Assembly: GCF_014204755.1 (NCBI RefSeq)
Contig: NZ_JACHLZ010000001.1
Coordinates: forward strand, 2,170,001-2,234,000
DNA from: Brachybacterium aquaticum
GTDB taxonomy: Bacteria; Actinomycetota; Actinomycetes; Actinomycetales; Dermabacteraceae
Reading direction: 5' to 3'
DNA length: 64,000 nt
In this document: one piece after another, positions 26,135-35,007 of the stretch
How the letters are laid out: the number at the start of each line of letters is the position of its first letter
Position numbering within the stretch: the stretch's first letter is position 1
Position numbers and translations under genes: made by a program
Notes under the pieces: generated by a model
Seen by the model: only the letters and a program-made list of their open reading frames with translations
Told to the model about the DNA's origin: nothing
Databases searched by the model: none

Positions 26135-29100
26135 CGGTTCTCCATTCCCTTCATCGACGACTCGCCCGTGGGCACCGCGGTGGCCTCCTCCGGTCCGCGC
26201 ACCTCGTGCGCGACGAGGTCCGCGGCGGGGCCGGCGCCCGGAGCGCCCTCGGCCCCGTCGACCTGCGGATGCTCCTCGGGGATCAGCCCGGCGCGACGTC
26301 GGTACGCCTTGACGAGCTCCGCCCGCCCGGCGCCGCGGGGGCGCCTCCCCGGGATGATCGTGCACGAGTTGTTCTTGCTGTTCTGGATCTGGGTGTTGGC
26401 ATCGAGGTTCATGCCGATCAGATCGTTGGCGCCGTCGCCCTGGACGATCGCCTCGTCACCGCGGCCCCAGTGGAAGGGCAGCCCGATCTGATGTATCGTG
26501 CGCCCGCCCACCTGAAGCGGCGTCATCCGCTCGGTGACCAGCACCTTCGCCTCGATCGCGTTGCGCGCCGAGATGATGGTGGCCCAGCCGTAGGGCTCCA
26601 GGCCCAGCTCCTCGGCGAGCTCCGGGGAGACCTCGCAGTACATCTCCGGCTGCAGCTCGGCGAGGTAGGGCAGGAAGCGGCTCATGCCGCCCGCGGTGTG
26701 GTGCTCGGTGATCCGGTACGTGGTGAAGACGTACGGGTACACCTCGCCGCCCTTCCCGGTCGCGCCCGGGGAGCTGAGGTTGTCCTCGTCCCGGAAGGTG
26801 ACGCGCGTGGGGTTGGACTGCTGCGGGTACAGGGGGTTGGGGACGTTGGACTCCGGGGACTCGTAGTGGGTGGGCATCGGCCCGTCCACCATGCCCGTCG
26901 GGGCGAACAGCCAGCCGCGCCCGTCGGACTGCATGATGAATGCGTCGTTGCCGGCCAGCGCCGCGGCGCCGCCCTTGGTCGGGTCACCGGGGTCGTCGGG
27001 CCGCTTGGTCGGCGGGAAGTCGGGGACGTCCTTGCCGGTCCACTTCCCGGCCTCCTCGTCCCACCACACCCACTTCTTCCGCTCGCTCCACGGCTTGCCG
27101 TCGGCGTCGGCCGAGGCGCGGTTGTAGAGGATGCGACGGTTGGCGGGCCAGGCCCAGCCCCACTCCAGCGCGGTCTCGTCCTGATCCTTGCCGGGCGTGC
27201 GCCGACGGGCCATGTTGACCCCGCCCGCGTTGACGCCGGCGTAGATCCAGCAGCCGCCCATGGTGGAGCCGTCGGCCTTCATCTCGCCGAAGGCGGCGAG
27301 CGGCTGCCCGGCCTTCTCGCCGGTCAGGTGTCGGCCGTTGATCTCGGCGAACACCGCCTCCGCGTCCGGCTCGCCGTGCTCGTCCACCGGGTAGTCCCAG
27401 GTGAGGTCGAGAATCGGCCGGTCGCGGGGATCGGTGGAGTCCTTGAGCTTCTCGCGGACGCGACGGCCCAGGTCGTACATGAACTCCAGGTCGCTCTTCG
27501 CATCGCCCGGCGCGTCCACGGCCTTGTCGCGCCACTGGACCAGACGCTGGGTCTGGGTGAAGGACCCGGCCTTCTCGGTGTGGTTCGCGGCCGGAAGGAA
27601 GAACATCTCGGTGCCGATCTGCTCGGGCGAGAGCTCCCCGGACTCGATCTCCGGGCCGTCCTTCCAGAAGGTCGCGGACTCGATCATGTAGAAGTCGCGC
27701 ACCACCATCCACTTCAGGTGCGTCAGGCCCAGGCGCTGCATGCGACCGTTGGCCGAGCCGACGGCGGGGTTCTGGCCGAACAGGAAGTACCCGTCGACCC
27801 CGCCCTCGAGCATCCGCATCAGGGTCTGGTAGGTGCCGTGCGCGCCGGTGAGCTTGGGCAGGTTGTGGTAGCCCCAGTCGTTCTCGGCGGTCGCATGCTT
27901 CCCCCACCAGGCCTTGAGGAGGTTGATGGTGTAGATGTCGGCGTTGGCCCAGAAGCCCTTCTGCTCCTTGGTGCCCACCGCCCGGGTGAAATCCCCGAAG
28001 TCGTCCTGGCCCACCTTCGGCATCGGCAGGTAGCCGGGCAGGATGTGGTAGAGCGTGGGGATGTCGGTGGAGCCCTGGATCGTGGCGTGGCCGCGCAGCG
28101 CCATGATGCCGCCGCCCGGACGGCCCATGTTGCCCATGAGCAGCTGCAGGATGCCCGAGGTGCGGATCATCTGCGCACCGCCCTGGTGCTGGGTCCAGCC
28201 CAGCGCATAGGCGAACATCGTGGTCTTCTCGCGCCCCGAGTTCTCCGCGATGGAGCGGGCGAGGTACTCGAAGTCCTCCGGCGAGATGCCGCAGGTCTCC
28301 TGCACCATCTCCGGGGTGTAGCGCGAGTAGTGGCGCTTCAGGATCTGGAACACGGTTCGCGGGTGCTGCAGGGTCTCGTCGCGGTCCGGCAGGCCGCGCG
28401 CGACCATGTCCGGGTCACCGGCGTACGCCCAGGTCGAGTTGTCGTACGTGCCGGTCTCCGGGTCGTAGCCGGAGAACAGGCCGTCGAGGTCCTCGGGATC
28501 GCCGTACTCCTCGCTGATCAGCGTCGAGGCATTGGTGAACGCGCGCACGTACTCGTCGAAGTACAGCTCGTTCTCCAGCACGTACCGGATCACGCCGCCG
28601 AGCAGGACGATGTCCGTGCCGGTGCGGATCGGGATGTGCCGATCGGCGTTGGCCGAGGTGCGCGTGAAGCGGGGGTCCACGTGGATCACGCGGGCACCGC
28701 GCTTGCGCGCCTCGATCACGTACTGGAACGCGACCGGATGGGCCTCGGCCATGTTCGAGCCCTCGATGACGATGAGGTCAGCGTTGGCGAAGTCCTGCAC
28801 CGTGTTCGTGGCACCGCCACGACCGAACGAGGCTCCCAGACTGGGAACCGTGGCGGAGTGTCATATGCGGGCCTGGTTCTCCATCTGGATGGCGCCCGCG
28901 GCGGTGAAGAACTTCTTGATCAGATAGTTCTCCTCGTTGTCGATGGTCGCACCGCCGAGGCTGGCGATGCCCAGCGTGCGCTTCAGGGGCCGGCCCTGCG
29001 CGTCCTCGTCCTCCCAGTGCTTGCGCCGGGCCTCGAGGAAGCGATCCGCGATCATGTCCATCGCGGTGTCCAGGTCGAGGTCCTCCCACTCGGTCCCGTA

Positions 29101-29427
29101 GGGACGGCGGTAGCGGACCTTCGTCTGGCGGAGGTAGGAGTTGGCCAGCTGCTCGCTGGCGGCACCCTTGGGGCACAGGCGCCCGCGGGAGATCGGGGAG
29201 TTCGGGTTGCCCTCGATCTGGATGACCTTGCCGTCCTTGTGGTACACCCGCTGGCTGCAGCCCACGGCGCAGTAGGGGCAGACGCTCTCGGCCATCCCGT
29301 CGGCGTCGGAGGTGCGCGGTGCGGTGCCGCGGGTCCGCTCGGAGGTGACGGCGGTGCCACGACCGGTCGGATCCGCTCCGCGCAGCTGCCGGATCACCGG
29401 CCAGTCGAGGAACGTGGTGCGAGCCAT
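26131..29427 (-). CDS. fdhA: Formate dehydrogenase catalytic subunit, selenocysteine-containing
   Basis: 1098 residues when the in-frame UGA at 28861-28863 is read as selenocysteine (U189). N-terminal [4Fe-4S] domain: C50, C53, C57, C85 with K-G after the last Cys. The context N-Q-A-R-I-U-H-S-A-T-V matches the Sec site of FdnG/FdhF, and downstream F-G-R-G-G-A-T-N-T and I-E-G-S-N-M-A-E are typical of molybdenum/tungsten bis-MGD formate dehydrogenases. It oxidises formate to CO2. Start 29427 has TAGCAT seven bases upstream (leaderless). No twin-arginine signal is visible, so a cytoplasmic active site is likely. First gene of the fdhA-fdhB-nrfD operon. Confidence 0.93.
28814..28863 (-). promoter_or_regulatory. 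UGA(Sec) codon and bacterial SECIS hairpin
   Basis: Starts with the Sec codon (28861-28863). Eleven bases later a hairpin at 28831-28849 has stem GG(U)UCCC / GGGA(G)CC and loop AGUCU, with the U near the top of the 5' arm as in SelB-binding loops. The E. coli fdhF SECIS as I recall it has the same 11-base spacing and a GGUU...GUCU apical pattern. A lower stem CCGCCAC/GTGGCGG (28850-28856 with 28814-28820) encloses it. Confidence 0.85.
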
Positions 29428-29434
29428 GCCAGCG

Positions 29435-29440
29435 ATGCTA
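29435..29440 (-). promoter_or_regulatory. -10 element for the fdhA operon
   Basis: TAGCAT on the minus strand, followed by seven bases and the fdhA ATG. No Shine-Dalgarno and no recognisable -35. Confidence 0.45.
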
Positions 29441-29502
29441 CCAGCGGTGCAGCAGGGGCGACGGGGGTTCGACACACCGGACGGGCGGCCGACGGGGCGG
29501 GG

Positions 29503-29898
29503 TCAGGACTCCCCCGGACCCTCCTCGCGGATCCGCTCGTGATGACGGATCACCTCGGTGACGATGAAGCGCAGAAACGCCTCGGCGAAGGTCGGGTCCA
29601 GACCCGCGTCGTGGGCGAGGGAGCGCAGACGCTCGATCTGTGCCTGCTCGCGGGACGGATCCGCCGGGGGCAGGCCGTGCTCGGCCTTCAGCACCCCGAC
29701 GCGCTGGGTGTGGGAGAAGCGCTCGGCGAGCAGATGCACGAGCGCGGCGTCGATGTTGTCGATGCTGCGCCGCTCCTCGCCCAGCAGCTCGCGGGCACGG
29801 GCGACCTCCGCCTCACGCGCAGGATCGACGGGATCGGTCCCCGCGGGCGCACCGGCGTCCTGGCGGGCCTCGGCCTGGCAGGCGTCGGCTGCGCTCAT
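29503..29898 (-). CDS. Chorismate mutase (AroQ type)
   Basis: 131 residues. An Ala-rich N-terminus then the all-helical AroQ domain: [31 protein letters not shown] and R-E-Q-A-Q-I-E-R-L. Key Arg and Lys (R...I-D-x-x-D, K of V-L-K) are present. It rearranges chorismate to prephenate for Phe/Tyr synthesis. ATG overlaps the clpX stop as ATGA, so it is translated downstream of clpX in one operon. Confidence 0.9.
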   Translation of the reverse strand: MSAADACQAEARQDAGAPAGTDPVDPAREAEVARARELLGEERRSIDNIDAALVHLLAERFSHTQRVGVLKAEHGLPPADPSREQAQIERLRSLAHDAGLDPTFAEAFLRFIVTEVIRHHERIREEGPGES

Positions 29899-31232
29899 GC
29901 GCTGCGCTCCTGCGGGGAGGCGACCTGGCGGTCCGCGTCCTTGCCGGTGAGCATCAGCGGGGCGCGGCCCTCGGTGATCACGCCCTCGGTGATCACGACC
30001 TTCACGACGTCGTCCCGGGAGGGGACCTCGAACATGACCGGCTGCAGGGACTCCTCGAGGATGGCGCGCAGGCCGCGCGCTCCCGTCTCCCGCTCGATGG
30101 CGCGATCGGCGATCGCCTCCAGGGCGCTGCGCTCGAAGTCGAGCTCGACCCCGTCCAGCGCGAACATCTTCTGGTACTGCTTGACCAGGGCGTTGCGCGG
30201 CTCGGTGAGGATGGTGATCAGCGCGTCGTGGTCGAGGTTGGACACGCTGGTGATGACCGGCAGGCGGCCGATGAACTCGGGGATCAGCCCGAACTTGAGC
30301 AGGTCCTCGGGCAGGAGCTTGGAGTACAGCGCCTCCTGCTGCAGCGGGGAGTGCAGCTCGGAGCCGAAGCCGATGCCGCGCTTGCCGATCCGGTTGCCGA
30401 TGATGTCCTCGATGCCGGCGAAGGCGCCGGCGACGATGAACAGCACGTTGGTCGTGTCGATCTGGATGAACTCCTGGTGGGGGTGCTTGCGACCGCCCTG
30501 CGGCGGGACCGCGGCGACCGTGCCCTCCAGGATCTTCAGCAGCGCCTGCTGCACGCCCTCGCCGGAGACGTCCCGGGTGATCGAGGGGTTCTCGGCCTTG
30601 CGGCCGATCTTGTCGACCTCGTCGATGTAGATGATGCCGCGCTCGGCCTTCTTGACGTCATAGTCCGCGGCCTGCAGCAGCTTCAGCAGGATGTTCTCGA
30701 CGTCCTCGCCGACGTACCCGGCCTCGGTCAGCGCGGTCGCGTCCGCCATGGCGAAGGGGACGTCGAGCATCTTGGCGAGGGTCTGGGCGAGGTAGGTCTT
30801 CCCGCAGCCGGTGGGCCCCACCAGCATCACGTTGGACTTGGCGACCTCGATGTCGTCGCGCTCGGCACCGGCCTCCTCGGCCAGCGCCGCGGCGGCGCTC
30901 CTCGCCCCGGAGCCGGCTTGGGCGGCGTCCTGAGCGCGCACGCGCTTGTAGTGGTTGTAGACCGCGACGGAGAGGGCGCGCTTGGCGGGCTCCTGGCCCA
31001 CCACGTACTCCTCGAGGAAGTCGAAGATCTCGCGCGGGGTGGGCAGCGGCGCCTGCTCCTCGGAGGCGGGCTGGGCAGCCTGGATCTCCTCGGCGATGAT
31101 CTCGTTGCAGAGCTCGATGCACTCCTCGCAGATGTACACACCGGGCCCCGAGATCAGGCGCTCGACCTGCTTCTGGGACTTGCCGCAGAAGGAGCACTTG
31201 AACACGTCGGCCCCATCGCTCGTGCGCGCCAT
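29895..31232 (-). CDS. clpX: ClpX, ATPase subunit of ClpXP protease
   Basis: 445 residues. N-terminal zinc-binding domain C-S-F-C-G-K...C-E-E-C; Walker A G-P-T-G-C-G-K-T near 135; Walker B I-I-Y-I-D-E-V-D; pore loop G-Y-V-G-E-D; the ClpP-docking I-G-F motif as G-I-G-F-G-S; sensor 2 G-A-R-G-L-R. Compared with E. coli it carries a ~20-residue Ala-rich insert ([14 protein letters not shown]) just before the AAA core. ClpX unfolds tagged substrates and feeds them to ClpP1P2. Start at 31232 ([13 protein letters not shown]). Confidence 0.95.
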   Translation of the reverse strand: MARTSDGADVFKCSFCGKSQKQVERLISGPGVYICEECIELCNEIIAEEIQAAQPASEEQAPLPTPREIFDFLEEYVVGQEPAKRALSVAVYNHYKRVRAQDAAQAGSGARSAAAALAEEAGAERDDIEVAKSNVMLVGPTGCGKTYLAQTLAKMLDVPFAMADATALTEAGYVGEDVENILLKLLQAADYDVKKAERGIIYIDEVDKIGRKAENPSITRDVSGEGVQQALLKILEGTVAAVPPQGGRKHPHQEFIQIDTTNVLFIVAGAFAGIEDIIGNRIGKRGIGFGSELHSPLQQEALYSKLLPEDLLKFGLIPEFIGRLPVITSVSNLDHDALITILTEPRNALVKQYQKMFALDGVELDFERSALEAIADRAIERETGARGLRAILEESLQPVMFEVPSRDDVVKVVITEGVITEGRAPLMLTGKDADRQVASPQERSA

Positions 31233-31441
31233 GTCCGTGTCCTCTCCTCGGGCGGTCATTCCTCGGTCGTCCCGGCGGCATGGCCGGGGCGGTCCCCTCT
31301 CGCGGACCCCACCAACGGTACAGCGTGGGGCCGTCGCGACGCGGGAGGCGGAGCGCCCGCTGCCGCGGGCCCCGCTCCTCCGCGCCCCCGCCGGACGGGC
31401 ACGGTCGAGGTCGACCTCGCCGCGCCGTCGACGGGAGCATG

Positions 31442-31485
31442 CGCGCCGCGCCCGGCGGAGACGGTCCTCCGGCGGGCGCGGCGCG
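31442..31485 (-). terminator. Long hairpin between clpP2 and clpX
   Basis: Thirteen-base stem (CGCGCCGCGCCCG / CGGGCGCGGCGCG) enclosing a second CGGAG/CTCCG stem, seven bases after the clpP2 stop. It probably ends or attenuates clpP1P2 transcription before clpX, which lies 260 bp further on. Confidence 0.6.
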
Positions 31486-31492
31486 ACGCTGC

Positions 31493-32200
31493 TCAGTTCG
31501 GGATCTGTCCCTTGGTCTCCTTGCGGGAAGCCAGGACCTGGTCGACCAGGCCGTACTCGAGAGCGGCCTGCGCGGTGAGGATCTTGTCGCGCTCGATGTC
31601 GACGCTGACCTGCTCCTTGGTGCGACCGGAGTGGTGGGCCAGGGTCTCCTCGAGCCACTCGCGCATGCGCATGATCTCGTTGGCCTGGATCTCCAGGTCG
31701 GAGGCCTGGCCGCCGCCGCCCTCGCCGCCCATGGCGGGCTGGTGGATGAGGATGCGGGCGTTGGGCAGGGCGAGGCGCTTGCCGGGGGTACCGGCGGCGA
31801 GCAGCACGGCGGCGGCGGAGGCCGCCTGGCCCAGGCACACGGTGGTGATGTCGGGCTTGATGTACTGCATCGTGTCGTAGATCGCGGTCAGCGCCGTGAA
31901 CGAGCCGCCGGGGCTGTTGATGTACAGCGTGATGTCGCGGTCGGGGTCCTGGGACTCGAGCACGAGCAGCTGGGCCATCACGTCGTCGGCCGAAGCGTCG
32001 TCCACCTGGACGCCCAGGAAGATGATGCGGTCCTCGAACAGCTTGGTGTACGGGTCCTGGCGCTTGAAGCCGTAGGCCGTGCGCTCCTCGTACTGGGGCA
32101 GCACGTAGCGGGAGGTGGGCATCTGCGGGGCGGCGCCACGGCCGTAGCCGCCGGCCTGGGCGGTGGGCAGCGCGCCGATGGTGCGGGGATCGAAGGTCAC
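31493..32200 (-). CDS. clpP2: ClpP2, ATP-dependent protease proteolytic subunit
   Basis: 235 residues. Serine peptidase of family S14: nucleophile Ser in [11 protein letters not shown], His in R-I-L-I-H-Q-P, and the catalytic Asp region later. Y-I-N-S-P-G-G-S-F is the conserved handle region. GTG start at 32200, preceded by AGGAG at five bases. Actinobacterial ClpP1 and ClpP2 form a mixed 14-mer; this copy has the longer N-terminus (~30 residues) typical of ClpP2. Confidence 0.95.
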   Translation of the reverse strand: MTFDPRTIGALPTAQAGGYGRGAAPQMPTSRYVLPQYEERTAYGFKRQDPYTKLFEDRIIFLGVQVDDASADDVMAQLLVLESQDPDRDITLYINSPGGSFTALTAIYDTMQYIKPDITTVCLGQAASAAAVLLAAGTPGKRLALPNARILIHQPAMGGEGGGGQASDLEIQANEIMRMREWLEETLAHHSGRTKEQVSVDIERDKILTAQAALEYGLVDQVLASRKETKGQIPN

Positions 32201-32244
32201 GGGGTCTCCTGGTCTCGAGAGTGTCGTGGAAAGGACGGGCGCGG

Positions 32245-32877
32245 TCAGCCCTCGGTGCCGCCGCCGCCGGAGACGTCACCCGACCCGGTGACGATCTTGT
32301 CGATGAAGCCGTACTCGAGGGCCTCGCTCGCGGTGAACCAGTGGTCGCGGTCCGAGTCGGCGGTGATCTGCTCGACGCTCTTGCCGGTCTGCTCGGCGAT
32401 CAGCTCGGCGAGCTGGCGCTTCATGGACAGGATGAGGTCGGCCTGGATGCGGATGTCGGTGGCGGTGCCGCCGAGGCCGCCCAGCGGCTGGTGCATGAGC
32501 ACGCGGGTGTGCGGGGTCGCGTAGCGCTTGCCCTTCGCCCCCGAGGAGAGCAGGAACTGGCCCATCGACGCGGCCATGCCCATGCCGACGGTGACGATGT
32601 CGGGCTTGACGAACTGCATGGTGTCGTAGATGGCCATGCCCGCGGTGATCGAGCCGCCGGGGCTGTTGATGTAGAGGTAGATGTCCTTCTCGGGGTCCTC
32701 GGCCGCCAGCAGCAGGATCTTGGCGCAGATCGCGTTGGCGTTCTCGTCGCGGACCTCCGAGCCGAGCCACACGATGCGCTCGCGCAGGAGGCGCTGGTAC
32801 ACGTTGTCGTCGAGGCCCATCGGGGAGTCGCCGCCGGCGTCGCGGGGCGCGGGGTTCATCGAGGTCGCTGAGGTCAC
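32245..32877 (-). CDS. clpP1: ClpP1, ATP-dependent protease proteolytic subunit
   Basis: 210 residues. S14 peptidase with Ser in G-M-A-A-S-M-G-Q-F and His in [19 protein letters not shown] is present. GTG 32877 has AAGGAG five bases upstream, which decides the start over ATG 32859. First gene of the clpP1-clpP2 pair (44-bp gap). In many actinobacteria trigger factor lies directly upstream; here two plus-strand genes intervene. Confidence 0.95.
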   Translation of the reverse strand: MTSATSMNPAPRDAGGDSPMGLDDNVYQRLLRERIVWLGSEVRDENANAICAKILLLAAEDPEKDIYLYINSPGGSITAGMAIYDTMQFVKPDIVTVGMGMAASMGQFLLSSGAKGKRYATPHTRVLMHQPLGGLGGTATDIRIQADLILSMKRQLAELIAEQTGKSVEQITADSDRDHWFTASEALEYGFIDKIVTGSGDVSGGGGTEG

Positions 32878-33291
32878 TGGAGCTCCTTGATCGCGGAAAT
32901 CTTCGATGGGTCGACTCTATGCGCCGGTCGGGGCCCGCGGCCTCCTGTTCGCCGCAGGCGCACTGTCCCGCGGGGCCCCCAGGGCGGCCGAGGGGCCGAC
33001 GGAATCGTCGGCGGGGATCCGCCGGGCGCCGACGGGTGCCGCCCGAGCGCACGGAAGGCGGACATGTGGCCCCGCCCCCGTCAGATCGTCAAGACGGGGC
33101 GAGGAAGGGTCACGAGAGTGCACGACTGTGTAAAAAGAACGCCAAGTAACTGGTCGGGCTCTGCCAAGCACCTGGTGACGCGCTGGAAGTCGCTTCTACC
33201 TTTGAGCCATCGCCTAGACAACGGTGGTCACGACAGCCAGCAGGACAGCCCCGGCCTTCCGGTCGGGATCGGAAGGAACGAACCGCACATC
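32878..33291. other. 414-bp divergent intergenic region (clpP1 / NlpC-P60 gene)
   Basis: Contains the start region of clpP1 on the minus strand and a long untranslated stretch before the secreted hydrolase gene. Visible elements are an A-rich patch TGTAAAAAGAACGCC near 33129, unusual in this GC background, a GAAG/CTTC mini-hairpin near 33190, and the ribosome-site hairpin listed separately. I could not match it to a known riboswitch. Confidence 0.4.
33255..33276 (+). promoter_or_regulatory. Hairpin covering the ribosome-binding site of the NlpC/P60 gene
   Basis: CCTTCCG (33255-33261) pairs with CGGAAGG (33270-33276), seven perfect pairs and an eight-base loop. The 3' arm contains GGAAGG, the only Shine-Dalgarno-like sequence before ATG 33292, so folding would hide it. 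Regulatory role inferred. Confidence 0.45.
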
Positions 33292-34125
33292 ATGGCTCAG
33301 CACAACTCGCACCGCGCCCCCGGCCGCGCGCAGCTCCCCACCCGCCACGCGCACCAGGCCGCCAAGGGCCTCGGCGGCGCTGCGGTTCTCGGCACCGTGG
33401 TCCTCGGCACCGCGTTCGCCGGCTCCGCGCAGGCCGCCCCCGCTGCTCCGGCCGCCCCGGCCGTGAGCGCCCCCGCGGCCGCGCAGGCCGCCCCCGCCAC
33501 CACCACGGTCGCCCCGTCGGCCGTCCTGAACACCACCGAGAAGCTCCGCTGGGGCTCCCGCGGCGCCTCCGTGCAGGAGCTGCAGACCGCGCTGAACAAC
33601 AACGGCGCGAACCTCGCCGTCGACGGCGTGTTCGGCCCGCGCACCCACAGCGCGGTGAAGGAGTACCAGTCCGACGCCGGTCTGTACGTGGACGGCGTCG
33701 TCGGCAAGAACACCCGCAGCGCCCTCAACGGCGGTGGCGTCTCCACCGGCGGTGCCTCCGCTCCGGCCGCCTCCTCCTCCTCGAGCACCTCCACCTCCGG
33801 CAGCTCGATCGTCAACAAGGCCCGCACCGCCATCGGCGTGCCCTACAGCTGGGGCGGCTCCTCCTTCTCCGGCATGGATTGCTCGGGCCTCGTGAACTAC
33901 GCCTACTCCGGCACCGGCATCAACATCGGCCGCACCTCCAGCCAGATCACCAACGGCGGCCGCCAGATCTCGCAGTCCCAGGCCCAGCCCGGCGACATCG
34001 TCTCGTGGCCCGGCCACGTCGGCATCTACGCCGGCAACGGCAAGGTCATCGACGCCGGCCGCACCCCGGCCTCCGTCACCGAGCGCAACATCTGGGGCAA
34101 CCCGATCTTCGTGACCTACCGCTGA
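33292..34125 (+). CDS. Secreted NlpC/P60 peptidoglycan endopeptidase with PG-binding domain
   Basis: 277 residues. Signal peptide with a long n-region (His/Arg) and cleavage after G-S-A-Q-A near 48. An Ala/Pro linker, then a PG_binding_1 domain (~84-146, L-R-W-G-S-R-G-A-S-V-Q-E-L-Q; D-G-V-F-G-P-R-T), a Ser-rich linker, and the NlpC/P60 domain with catalytic C197 (G-M-D-C-S-G-L-V) and H242 (W-P-G-H-V-G-I-Y). It cleaves peptide stems of peptidoglycan during growth or separation. Followed by a strong terminator. Confidence 0.93.
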   Translation: MAQHNSHRAPGRAQLPTRHAHQAAKGLGGAAVLGTVVLGTAFAGSAQAAPAAPAAPAVSAPAAAQAAPATTTVAPSAVLNTTEKLRWGSRGASVQELQTALNNNGANLAVDGVFGPRTHSAVKEYQSDAGLYVDGVVGKNTRSALNGGGVSTGGASAPAASSSSSTSTSGSSIVNKARTAIGVPYSWGGSSFSGMDCSGLVNYAYSGTGINIGRTSSQITNGGRQISQSQAQPGDIVSWPGHVGIYAGNGKVIDAGRTPASVTERNIWGNPIFVTYR

Positions 34126-34151
34126 TCCAGCGCCTGCGTCGCGACCACCTC

Positions 34152-34185
34152 GAGGGCCCGGTCTCCACACGGAGACCGGGCTCTC
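34152..34185 (+). terminator. Rho-independent terminator after the NlpC/P60 gene
   Basis: Eleven perfect pairs GCCCGGTCTCC / GGAGACCGGGC with ACAC loop, extended by outer pairs to about 15, starting 27 bases after the stop codon. Confidence 0.8.
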
Positions 34186-34295
34186 GTGCGTCCGGGGTGC
34201 GATGCCGGTCCGCTCCCCCGGTTGACTCCCCCGCACCCCGTGCCGACGATGGATCTCCGGGGGCTCCGCGCCCCACACCTCGCGAGGAGCACGCC

Positions 34296-34874
34296 ATGGG
34301 CAAGCTCGCCTACGGATTCACCGCATCGCTGGACGGGTTCATCGCCGGGCCCGGCCATGACATGAGCTTCCTCGGCGACGTCCCACCGTCCGATCCCGAC
34401 CCGGCCGCGGACCCGCAGCTCGAGAAGCTGGCCGCCGCGGTGGGGGTGATCATCTCGGGCCGTGCCGGGTATGACGCCGCCCGGGCCCAGGCCGGGGAGC
34501 GGGACGAGCTGACCTCCGAGGCGTACGGAGGGAAATGGTCCGGCACCGAGATCATCCTGACCCACCGCCCCGAGGAGCTCGCCGGCGACCCCTCGGTCCT
34601 CGCCCTGGACATCGACGTGCGCGAGGCGATCCGCCGCGCGCAGGAGATCGCGGGCGAGAAGGACGTGCAGATCATCAGCGCCGACATCGCCCGTCAGGCG
34701 ATCGAGCACGGCCTCGTGGACGAGCTGCAGGTGTGGACGGCGCCGGTCTTCCTCGGTGACGGCACGCGGATCTTCGCGGTCCCGGGCGGCCGACGGGTCC
34801 GCTGGGAACCGGCCGGCACGATCGGGACGGATCCGCAGACCTGCGGACGGCTCTACCGGCCCCGGCACGACTGA
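34296..34874 (+). CDS. RibD C-terminal / dihydrofolate reductase-like protein
   Basis: 192 residues. Opens G-F-T-A-S-L-D-G-F-I-A-G, the standard start of the RibD_C/YwjB family, with V-I-I-S-G-R near 50 and an N-terminal NADPH-binding half. The C-terminal part has D-I-A-R-Q-A-I-E-H-G-L-V-D-E-L-Q-V-W and P-V-F-L-G-D-G-T-R. These single-domain proteins are NADPH-dependent reductases of unknown substrate. GAGGAG six bases before ATG 34296. It stands alone between two terminators. Confidence 0.88.
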   Translation: MGKLAYGFTASLDGFIAGPGHDMSFLGDVPPSDPDPAADPQLEKLAAAVGVIISGRAGYDAARAQAGERDELTSEAYGGKWSGTEIILTHRPEELAGDPSVLALDIDVREAIRRAQEIAGEKDVQIISADIARQAIEHGLVDELQVWTAPVFLGDGTRIFAVPGGRRVRWEPAGTIGTDPQTCGRLYRPRHD

Positions 34875-34947
34875 GCGGTCCGGGGCGGCTTCGCAGCCCG
34901 GCGCGGCTGAGCGCCCCCGGCAGAGCTGGGTGCCCCGGCACGGCGAC

Positions 34948-34977
34948 GGGCCGCCACCCCCGAAGGGGTGACGGCCC
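34948..34977. terminator. Bidirectional terminator between the RibD-like gene and tig
   Basis: GGGCCG-C-CACCCC / GGGGTG-A-CGGCCC: twelve pairs with one mismatch and a CGAA tetraloop, placed 30 bases before the tig stop on the opposite strand. Confidence 0.7.
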
Positions 34978-35007
34978 GCGCAGCAGCGCCCTCAGGGGCG
35001 CCGGGGG

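Noticed and set aside
26131..29427. fdhA as a pseudogene broken by a nonsense codon
   Set aside because: UGA falls on the catalytic Sec position, is followed by SECIS, and the full Sec machinery is adjacent.
26206..30630. A 1474-codon open frame on the plus strand opposite fdhA, chorismate mutase and clpX
   Set aside because: It is antisense to three well-supported genes, has Gly/Val/Arg/His-rich composition without domains, and arises because high third-position GC suppresses stops on the other strand.
32878..33291. ydaO-type c-di-AMP riboswitch
   Set aside because: Expected in front of this gene class, but I do not find its conserved G-rich core, so I only report the hairpin.
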